Shown here piece after piece: positions 26,719 to 37,079 of a stretch of 64,000 bases of DNA. Position 1 is the first letter of the stretch; every line of letters begins with the position of its first letter. The stretch is from Owenia fusiformis (taxonomy: Eukaryota > Annelida > Polychaeta > Sabellida > Oweniidae): assembly GCA_903813345.2 (NCBI GenBank), contig CAIIXF020000005.1:15257375-15321374 (forward strand), read 5' to 3'. The translations under genes and the position numbers were made by a program. Below the pieces are notes generated by a model. It had not been told where the DNA came from and did not search any database. It worked only from the letters and a program-made list of their open reading frames with translations.

Positions 26719-26804
26719 ATACTTGTTGGTAAAACCAGCAGTTTTCAAAGCTATACTGAAGTGTATGAAAATAACAACCAGACGCATATAGCAGAATGTA
26801 CACA

Positions 26805-29800
26805 ATGAATCCTGCTGTTTTCATTTTGCTGATAATTTGCGCTATCACCATTGATGCAGCGTTTGATGCCAATAACCCAATGAGAAAAACTTGGTGGGCC
26901 AAGCGTATAGCAAATGATTTCTATACAGCTGGTCGTATTTCAGCTAGACAAATAAAGTATGCACAAGAAGATGGTTTCAAATCAATTATATCTGTCATCA
27001 ACTTTACTGAACCTTTAACAAATGGATTAGAAGAGTTCCCAACATCTACTGATTGTCAAGAAATAGCAAAGAATGCTGGGATACGTTATGAGGTTGTGGT
27101 TCCCCCATCTGGAAATTGGAAACAAGATCTGGAGTTTGTTCGTCTATTTACAATTTTAGCTGACTCGCTACCCAAACCATTATTGGTCCATTGTGGTGTG
27201 TCGTATGCTGCCACATTTTCCCTTCTAAACTACTTTGCAAATAAGTACAGAAATGATTCAACATTTACTCCAAAGGTTGATGGCAAGACCTTCTTTGAGA
27301 TAGCTTCAATGCATGGAATGAACTATAACGAACCTGAATTCAAACAGACTGTCTCATTGGTAACTGGTGAGGATATTAGTGGAAATGTGGCTGTTCCTGA
27401 TATTCCCATGGGACAGTGGTGGTGGCCGACATGGCAAATTAAGCCTGTATACAAGAATATGTTTGTTGCTGGCCAGATTCATTTTACAAGTTTGGCAGGA
27501 TTGAATAGCACTGGTTTCAAATCATTGATAAACCACAGAAGAGGTGTTACTCTATCACCCAATGGTTAGTATGATTATATATGTAAGATAAGAAGAGTAG
27601 TATTGGAATTGAGCACATTCACAAAACATAAACGTGTAAAGTATGAGAATGATGTACCAGTGATGGACTTTTACTTAATTTTAACTGATTCCTAAGAAGC
27701 AATACAATTGAAACTCAATGCAGGTTGATTATTAGTGTATCCAAAGCCCATTGCTATATTAATGTCCATTGCAATAATCTCTTTCAGATCCAACACCTTC
27801 ACAAGAAGAAGCGTCACTTCTTAACATCAGAGACCAAACAGGGACATATGCAGAAGGAGGAAGGCAAAATATTACGCGCCTACTGGCAACAAGAATTGAT
27901 CCCAGCAAACCCAACAGTTACATATCCAGTACTTCCCTAGTTAATTATGAGGCTAGGAACCAGCTTGAGTTTGGTGATGATGTTGGGTATAATGAAACAA
28001 TGGAAAGACAAGCAGTTGAGGCAACTGATATCAAGTATTATCACCATCCAACAGGTAATCACCATCCAACAGGTAATCGTATACCAGCATGTTATAATTT
28101 GCCAGGAAATAATTCTAATTACAAGGGTCATTCAATAAATTCTAATCCAAAGTATTACAGGTTAAGTTACTTTGAAGCCACATTTTGTCAATCAACTCAC
28201 ATTGTTTCAAAGGGAAAACTGTATTATTTGTTCAAAAATGACATCAAAAGTTCCAAGTGGGAGAAAGGCCATTGATATTGATAAGAACAATATTAAAGCC
28301 ATGATATTTTTAAAAACCAATATACAAGGTGTCTCAAAAAATGTAGCCAAAACATGAAAGTTTTCTCCCCAATACACCATTTTTATTTCAGTCTTGTCTT
28401 TTTGATGCTTTAACCCTTTACCTTTTACACCACATAATCGCTGTAACCTCATATTTCGATGACAGCCTGTATCCTTACTGCTACATTGTTCATCACATTT
28501 GATAATAATTCCTGTGGAATGTTTTGGATTTCTCTTTGGATGTTGCCCTTAAGTTGTTCTAGGTCTTTTTACTTGGAATGAGCATTAAAACACTCCTTCA
28601 AATAGCCACAGAGAAAGATGTTTGAGGATGACGATGACAGAACAAACACAGATAATCAGATCAATTATCGGCAAATGATTCAGGAGTTACCTTCCAGAGT
28701 TAGGCAGCCTAGCCTGGAGACCAAATCAAATCCAAATGAAAACACAGTGGTCTCAAATTGATACAAAAGCTACACTAGAATCCCAAGCAATGCAGTTTCT
28801 TGAACCTCTGACCTCTCTGTATAAGGGGGCTATAAGACATTGTGAGGGCCTCCCTATTCACCATATTTGACGGCCCACACTTTTTTCTCTGAGGCTATTT
28901 GAAGGATCATTTTTATGCTAAACCCAAGCTAAGAGACCTAAAACAACTTAAGACCAGCATCCAAACAGAAATCAAAACATTCCACCAGATATATCAAATG
29001 TGATGAACAATGTAGTAGTCAGGATGCAGACTGTCATCGAAATATGAGGTTACATTGAATATGTGGTGTGAAAGGTAACAGGTTAAAGTATCAAAAAGGC
29101 AAAACTGAATTAAAAACTGTATATAGGGGAAAAAACTTTCATCTTTTATCTACAAAACCATGCAAAAAATGTCTGAAAATATTGATTGGTTTGTCTATGG
29201 TGTTGATATACTTTTGGGTACATTTTTTTGAGACACCCTATATATTTATAATTTCAGTAAATAAAATTCATTTTTTCTATTCGAAATGTAATGTGTTAGT
29301 CTTTGCTTATAGGTTCTGTTTATAATTTTGATGTTGCAAGTTGGAATGCACTACGATCTGATACAAGAGAAGTTATTGAACGCGGACCTGGCCTTTTCCA
29401 GTGTAGGTCAGGATATCGTTCAGGTAAATCTACATCCAATATATATCAACATCTAAAGTCCTAAAGGGTTAAAAAGCAGAAAGAGACCTTTAAAATGGAC
29501 CATAGCTTATGTCTTAACAATTTTTTTCTTGCATATACCAAAAAGACAGATTTGAATTTGACACATTCTCCTCTTAATCTTGGGCAGCTTTCCTATGTTG
29601 AGGCTCAGAGAAAACAACATGAGAGGAAACACAAATTACAAAATGAACCCCTATTAACAGATGCTTTTAGTAATATTGTATGAAATCCAATTTCATGAAT
29701 GATAGGTAGATTATGTATTAAATGTAAATATAAACCCCCTATTGAACAATATACTAGTATATCAATAAATGAAGGAAATTGTTCAGAGGATTATGAGAAG

Positions 29801-31087
29801 TGTTCCACTCTCAGTGTGCTAGTGAAACTGTATTGATAGGCAAGTTCGCGTGGACACTACATCATGTGACTTCAGGCGGATTGACCAATCAAAGCGTTAT
29901 CAGGTTTACCTGCATAAACAAAGCAAACTACCTGTCTACTACTTGAATTTTTCAATGATCTGATTGTGTATTTCTTCAGAGTTACAATACATTCTGTCAT
30001 TAAATGTATATTGAGAAGTAAGCAGGCATTAATATGAATTATATCATGTGATTTAATTTTATTTTAATGTTAATTTAAAACTGAACTCTGATATTTATCT
30101 GATAAAATATTTGTATTTTCATTATGAATTGTGCAAGATTTGTTCGTCAAGAGTGATTGGTCAAATTTACAAACATTGGGTCAGTAAAACACATGGCAAC
30201 TCATTGGTACAAGGCGGTGATAATAGCAATCAAGATAAGTAAAAGAGACTGACTTGGGGCAAGGGTATGCTGTTCAAAGAAACCAATGAAATATATAACA
30301 AATACTATATCATATTTTACAATCTATAGGACTATCTAATATGCCATTTTCTCTGGTTGTTGCAATTTTGTATTTTAGTTGGTATACATTTATTTATATT
30401 ATGATGTGATATTCATGTAATGTTGAAATCATTTTTCAACTAATGAAGATGCATAGATGAACTGAACCATCTATAATTTCAAATGTTGGAATATTTTCGC
30501 TTTATCTTTTTTTCTCTATATATGCCTTAGTTTATGAAATATCACAAATTCAAATTCAAAAATGACCGTTAATATCCACACTTTGCGCACATTATATCCA
30601 GACAGCTTGTTTTCGTATAGCACTGTCTGTATAGGGTGCATTTTATATGTTATTTTCTGTAGAAAGATATTGATTTGTACATGCATTCAAAATTGTTCAA
30701 AGGGTTAAATCTTAAGTTTTAGTTAAATATAAAGAAAATATAAAGAGGAGAATGGATAAGGTTGCTGGATCATTGGATGGTACAGGTATAACAGTTATAA
30801 CATGTTCCGTGATTTTAATGCCTTTCACATTTTCTCTTTGGCCATTGTTTTTACACCCTTTCCTTTCCTTTTCAGCAATATGGGCAATTTTAGCTGCTGC
30901 AGACTATTATGGGCTTGACTATGACTGGGCCTTGAAGCGTTCTAGAGAGATTGGGTATACATTCACAACATCTGAGAAGAAACTCTGGAAGGATGTACTA
31001 GATAAGAATAATACAGGCAGTGGAAATCTTCTGTCATTTACATATACAATTCCACTTTTGCTGTTTTGGTTTGCAAACTATTACTAA
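26805..31087 (+). CDS. Secreted two-domain BLH/DUF442-like phosphatase family protein, copy A
   Basis: Coding exons 26805-27564, 27788-28054, 29313-29423, 30876-31087 join in phase 1 at every intron and give 449 aa. An upstream in-frame ATG at 26796 exists, but the ATG at 26805 is the one conserved in copy B, in the shared context GTACACAATGAA or GTACACACAATGAA. Residues 1-19 are a hydrophobic signal peptide. Domain 1 (about 38-190) has GRISARQIKYAQEDGFKSII and a degenerate loop VHCGVSYAATF around Cys130, with no arginine at the expected place. Domain 2 (about 213-430) has GQIHFTSLAGLNSTGFKSLI and the loop CRSGYRS (Cys373, Arg378). This layout and the ALKRSREIGY tail resemble the bacterial BLH/DUF442 phosphatase-like fold. 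The last residues, PLLLFWFANYY after a small-residue stretch, look like a GPI-anchor signal. Many N-glycosylation sequons support secretion. Substrate unknown; the family call rests on motif resemblance. Confidence 0.85.
28041..28076 (+). repeat. 18-bp tandem duplication of a splice donor
   Basis: TCACCATCCAACAGGTAA occurs twice in direct succession (28041-28058, 28059-28076), spanning the exon 2 donor ACAG|GTAATC of copy A. Using the second donor would add 18 nt, six residues (GNHHPT), in frame. Copy B has a single donor here. Confidence 0.9.
28325..29240. mobile_element. Degenerate mariner-like foldback element
   Basis: It lies in intron 2 of copy A and is flanked by TA (28323-28324, 29241-29242). 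The ends are CAAGGTGTCTCAAAAA and, inverted, TAGGGTGTCTCAAAAA. The arms are unusually long: about 28325-28568 pairs with about 28938-29240, the right arm carrying an extra 60 bp. The plus strand at 28849-28995 reads PPYSPYLTAHTFFS, then after a frameshift GYLKDHFYAKPKLRDLKQLK, close to the SPDLTPxDFFLWGYLK region of mariner-type transposases. The minus strand of the left arm also encodes a transposase C-terminal fragment (DLEQLKGNIQREIQNIPQEL). Two convergent 3' ends appear to have been joined. Inactive. Confidence 0.75.
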
Positions 31088-34000
31088 GACTACCTGGTCT
31101 CTGCATTGGCAAAAATATCATTTGCTGCTTAAATGTATATCATGTACCATGATATTGACCGATCATGAAGAAAGAACTTCTATTTAGAGATTATGGTCTA
31201 GCGTAATCTTGAATTAGATCAGTAACAAACAAAATGCTGTAGCCAGAATTTTATTTAATTTTATTCCAATGGTGACTACCTCTGAGGGCAAACATATTTC
31301 CCAACACCATGGCCTTATCTTTTTCTCAATCAGACACTTCTCCATAGCAAAAATGGAGGTGTAACGAGCATTAGAATGACCATTTGTTGGGGCTAGTAAA
31401 TTATAGAACTAGTTCCTATGAAGAGTCTGTTCCATTTTCTTTATTTTTTTACTTTAAAATTTCCTCTTATATATAAAATGTATCATTTTATGAGGCTTCT
31501 GTTGAATATGAAAATTCAGTTTATTACTGACATTTTGGTAAGTGGAACAGAATTAATGATGTTTGCAGTTAATGTGATAGTATTTGTAACATAACTCAAA
31601 ACAGGGTTAGTGTAAATACTGAAGTCAGAAATCAAAATACAGCACAGTTAATCAGTATCAGTTTGCTGACATCATCAGCCAATATTCTTACTGTGCTGTT
31701 TTTTGTAAAGTACATGTACACTATCTTAAATCAAGGACAATGGGGAACAGACAGTTATATTTCATTCCAAGTGACCATGTAGTCAACCAAGCAGGAATAA
31801 TGCTCCACATTAGGTATATCTTATAATATATTCACCATCTATGAAATATGTCAGTATTAAAAAGGATTTATGTAGCCATTGTATGCTTATATTGGAGAAG
31901 CAGGTCTGTTGGGTTATTAATTGTAATAACAAGCTATTTATTTCCAATAACATGCTATTTATTTTCAATAATATGTCATATATTTTTGTGTCTTTAAAAT
32001 AAGCAGTTAAGAACTTGACAATCATACGTTTTACACATTTTTACCTGCTGTGTATTTGTAAAATATAAGTAAATGTAAGCATGTTTTATTCAGAGTATTA
32101 CTGTACATAATTCACAAATATTATAATTGTGACTATTCATGTTATTTCAACTGTTCATTTAGATAGATATATTATCAGTTAACATAAAAAAATTAATTAA
32201 GTTCTATCAAAAATTGTTATGTCCAGTATAGTTCAAAATTTAGGGAACAAGGGGCTTTATAACATCCATGATGCGGCATACCCATATAATTGCACATGTA
32301 AAAACTTATATAGTATGATATATAATATAAACAATTTGATATACTATTGTCTTAATTATATATTGTATATCACATATAATACTTTTATCAAAATGCAAAA
32401 TATGTTATTAATAAAACATACATGTGGAATAAAAGAACAAGAATGTGAATGTCTTGAGTGTTCCCTTTTTCAGGAAAGAAAAGACGTCTAGATGATGCAT
32501 CCTGATAATATCACTTGAATATATCTACAATGACAACCCACAAAAATCAACAACAGTAATTTGGAAATCCAATTTCAAGATTACATGACGCATATAATGA
32601 TGGATTACTGAGGGGATATGGTTATTAAGGATATTAAATATATGACAGACCATAAAAATGTTAATCTGGTGATGACAAGGCTGGATTTTAATTCCTATGT
32701 TATTTTCTGGAATAATGAGATTACATACTCAAAGTGAGTATTAAGGTAGTAATGCCTTAATATTGTATACTGCATGCTGTACAAAAATATATATTTAGTT
32801 GATTCCAGTGTATGTAATACAATAAATGAACTTGATATCTAAAATGTATGACTTCATGTACATTTTATCAAACTAGTTGTCTGAAAAGCTATTTTTACTT
32901 CTATATAACATATATATACTTAAGAAATTATGGAGACTGATATAATGATTATAAATGATTCATTCCATACATTCATTTATTAAGATTGAGTATTCTTGTA
33001 GACATACAAAATTGCAATAACTTATGTAAGCCTATTTAACTAAGACATGTTCATAAATGTCTTAGTTAGTACTTAATTATCACCACATCAAAATTCTTAT
33101 TTTTGATCTTCATACCTCTAAGAAATAATGTTATATCCACATATGTGAATGTATACTGTACATGTATTTGCTAGCATATGATGCTAACCTAGACAACAGC
33201 CCTTGTAATTGGTTCTAAACAGCTGTTTTAAATAAATGTGATGAAACAGACAACTGAATCATAATGCTTATTAGATTCTGAATGGGTCTTCACCACCCAT
33301 TATCATGGCATAAGCATTATGCATATACAGGCCTCCTAGACTTCCACCAATGCAAACATCAGTTCTGACCTTGCAAACTACGTTCCTTGCACTCGAACCA
33401 CGATTCTCACATCGCGCACCACCATTTCCTCACTCCCGAACAAATTCCTCTATTATATGTATAACCATTTTGCCTACCCTCTGTAAAGAAAAAGGTGCAT
33501 GGTCCTTTATTAGTCATAACATTTTCAAAATTGTGTATAATATTATTTAACTCTTGGAGGCACATGGCATAAATATTGTGAATAACTGGTAGAAATTTAA
33601 AAAAATTAGATGAACAGTCAAAAAAAGTTAGCAATGGTTAAATAAAGTGTCTCCCAAACTCATGAATGTGACTTTTTCCTTTAAATTACGTCATAAATTA
33701 CACTTTGCTATTATACAGTGTAATACGTTTTCCTCTAAGCCTAGGACATCATCCTCTTATATATGTTATATTCTTCATACCATTGTAAAGCCCATTCAAA
33801 ACTGGTCATAACTGACAAGTTTGAAATAAACATTGACACACTTACAGAAAATTATGGAGGTGCCAAAACCTGTCTAAAACATGATTTTTAGACATTTTTA
33901 AGCCTTAAATGGCAATGAAATTAGGGATAGGATGTAACCATTTTGCTCAATAAAAACATTTATATATCACATCTGACATAAATTTTGGTATGCATGAGCT

Positions 34001-35872
34001 AAGTATAGGATGTATAACATATTTATGGGTCATTGAGAAAGATTAAGGGTTATATTTATCTTACAATTTCAAGTTTATTGCAATATATGTCACCTTTACC
34101 CCTCATTTTGAACTGAGAAGAGACCTCTGAATCTGAAGGATATTACCTCAAATTCTATCACAAAATGGTTATAATTGTTCAAACGTTCATTCTATAACTG
34201 ATATTTTTCAAAAAGTTTTATTGAATTGAAAACTTTCTAAAATGGTGTTTTCCTCTAAATGTAACTATTAACAATTTAACTTCTAATTTATTACGTCGAT
34301 TTATGGTAAAAAGTCACACTCATGATTTTTGAATTTTCTCCATTTGGTTAAAGTATTCATACATTATACCTCTGAGAGTTTGGTATGATAATAAAATAAA
34401 AAAGATATGATTGGTAAAGTACAATGCTCCTATTTTCCTTTACAGAGGGTATATGATTTGTAAAAAGGATTGAATAGACCTGTAAGTATTATCACTAGCA
34501 AAATAAATAAGTACTGATTATATAGAATATTATATACTTTAGTGTTAAATTGGTGATAGACATTTCCAAAAATCCTGACTCATTTTGATGAGCCCTAATG
34601 AACTAGAACTAGATAATGATATCACAAAGGAATTATCACAAGATAATTCTGAGCTAATTATTTCAAGATTAGCTCAGAAACTTCTCTTCAAAATACATAT
34701 GTGCAAACTACGATTTATGCTTGTGACCTCTATAGACATTACCAGTTACTTCAGCATTGCTTTATATGGGTTTTCATTTGAATGCTTTAATATAATAAAG
34801 CAATGAGATGTAGTCACCTCATGTGGTCCTTGAGTGCAAATGAGAAGCAGTCAAACTTATTTTAGGCGTGGCATACATCATTATTTTCTCATCAGCGTGA
34901 GTATTTTCTACATAAATTGTTTTTTATTTTATGATTTGCTCAAATTGCCTAATATGACTTCTTTTTGATACATTTTTTTGTAGCATACAACTAAAAACCA
35001 TGGGTGCTACATGTACAATAAAAGTTCGGACAAGTTCATGTGCACAATCCTTTTGTAGATTAACAATTTTGTTTGATAAATTATTTGCAGAAAAAAATTC
35101 TGTATTTTTATGTGATTTTTTCCCTACTGGCTATTCTTTAAATGATTGTTGTAATATAAAAATTACACAAGCTAATCACTAGGGCAGAGCATTTGTACTG
35201 AAAGAGCTGAACTGAAATGTTGGTGTAATCAGGATGGCGATTTTTGCAAAGAGCTTTCCACTAAGCGTTTTTTTCTGGTGTAATTCCAGCAAATGAATCA
35301 TATCACAATATAATAGTATTTTTCTGCCACAAACATGCCAAGGGTAACTCTGTCTGTACAGTATATACAATATATATTATATAGAAGATAAATGCATAAA
35401 TATTCCTACCCTAGGTATGCCTTAGGGCATTTAGGTTTCAAATAAAGAAATAGGCTGTAATGTCACTAGCTGAGCTCCTTTGAAAGAAACACAATGGTCA
35501 TTCAAGGTTTTTATGATTTTTACCAATTTTGTTTGAATATATTGAGTTCTAAAGTAGATATTCAATTACCCTGGTCTTGCATATTACTCTTAAAAGCATG
35601 AATATGAAACCCAAACATACTTCATATGCTAAGCTATCTCAGTCTAATGATGTTTTGAATAGTTTCAATGCTTGCCTTTAAACTTTAAGATACATTTATA
35701 TCACGTCACTATCATGCGACACTATAAAATTACCCAATAAGAAAGAAAGAAACGTGTATCAATTCAGTTGGTGGCTCAATTTGCTTGTATTGATTTTTCA
35801 CAAATAATAAATTACTTGTATACATATATTTTACAATATCAGGCATAGTCAAATACAAAAACAATATTGAAC
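31088..35872. other. Intergenic between the duplicated phosphatase-like genes
   Basis: AT-rich spacer holding the 3'UTR of copy A and probably the promoter of copy B. Short open frames here (for example 32219-32491 and 34585-34806) are unsupported. A remnant of the 41-42 kb inverted-repeat family lies at about 35218-35292 (GGTGTAATCAGGATGGCGAT, then CTGGTGTAATTCCAGC). Confidence 0.5.
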
Positions 35873-36694
35873 AAATATTTCATTCTATTGAGGTGAATAC
35901 CTGTACATCTTTCACAAGTGATATTCCACGAAGCCCGAAGGGCAAGTGGAATTTCACCTTGTGAAAGTGCTACAGGTATTCACCGAAAATAGAGTGAAAT
36001 ATTTGTTTTATTATATCACTGTCTAGCTAAACATCCCTAATATTATTAAGTCATAGGTTAACATTGAAATACATATTTCTACTCGGTTCGTCTGCCATTT
36101 TGACTTACACTGAACTAAATTATTTACACTGAACGAAAACAAATTCTTTGAAAATTCCCGGGAGCGTGGGATATCGCTAGATATCTCACGGTTGTCTTAT
36201 CTGATTAGCATTGCCATTGAATATATAAGGGTTATGTACTAGGAGGTTTTGGATATGGGGTTTATCCAGAGGGAGATATGCATATCTACCTGAGGGACCG
36301 TAGGGACCGAAGGTAGATGTGCATATCTCACGAGGGATGAACCCCATATCCAAACCGACCGTACATAACTGCTTTATCCTATGCCAAGTAGAGTTTTCAT
36401 GGGCATATGGCCATTTCAATACTACAAGGTGGAAAAATAAACAAATCATTCATATGCAAAGTCATTTTATTGCATTACCGGAAGCGGGAAGATATGCACC
36501 GGAAGCAGGAAGATATGCACCGAAGCGGGAGATATGGAGGTTCTGGATATGGAAACCTCAAAATCAGGATACGGGATATATCTTACCAACTTATCTCCCT
36601 AAAATTCTACTTGGCATAGGATAACGCTAGATATCCCATGACATGTGACCCGGTTTTGACCAATCATACTGTCGCTAGCTAGATAGTGATATAA
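35873..36694. mobile_element. TTATATCACT MITE copy 2 with nested insertion
   Basis: This is the reverse-orientation copy of 15233-15640: hairpin arms ACAAATATTTCATTCTATTG and inverse (35873-36008), then the MITE bounded by TTATATCACTGTCTAGCTA (about 36010) and TAGCTAGATAGTGATATAA (to about 36694). It is interrupted at about 36222-36625, after CATTGCCATTGAATAT, by sequence absent from copy 1. The insert has its own inverted parts: TATCCTATGCCAAGTAGA at 36376 against TCTACTTGGCATAGGATA ending near 36623, and GGATATGGGGTTTATCC against GGATGAACCCCATATCC. Confidence 0.75.
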
Positions 36695-37079
36695 TAATAT
36701 GTAATATTATATAACATGGGATACATAAATACATCTTTTCTCTGTAAAATACAACCTTTTGTTAAAAAAGTCCAGAATCCAATGTACTTTCAAATGTCAA
36801 ACTTGTTTTTTAAGAGACCAATGATTTGTATAGAATATGGATTTTATTTCTTTACTAAGGAGCAATATTATATTGACTAAGAAAATAAAACCCACATTAT
36901 TTCTCCCGTGATAAGATTTTTATTTACCTATATTGAAATCCACATGAAAAGGATCAACATTTTCAATAAAATATTATTGTGATTTTCTATTGTAGATACT
37001 GAAGACACATATCAGCATATATAATTCCAAACTGAAGTAACCTGATATAATAACTGGATGCATACGTGGGGTACACACA

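Noticed and set aside
30752-30875. Upstream extension of the last copy A exon starting MDKVAGSLDG
   Set aside because: Copy B and the phase of exon 3 both place the acceptor at 30875; the extension is intron read-through.
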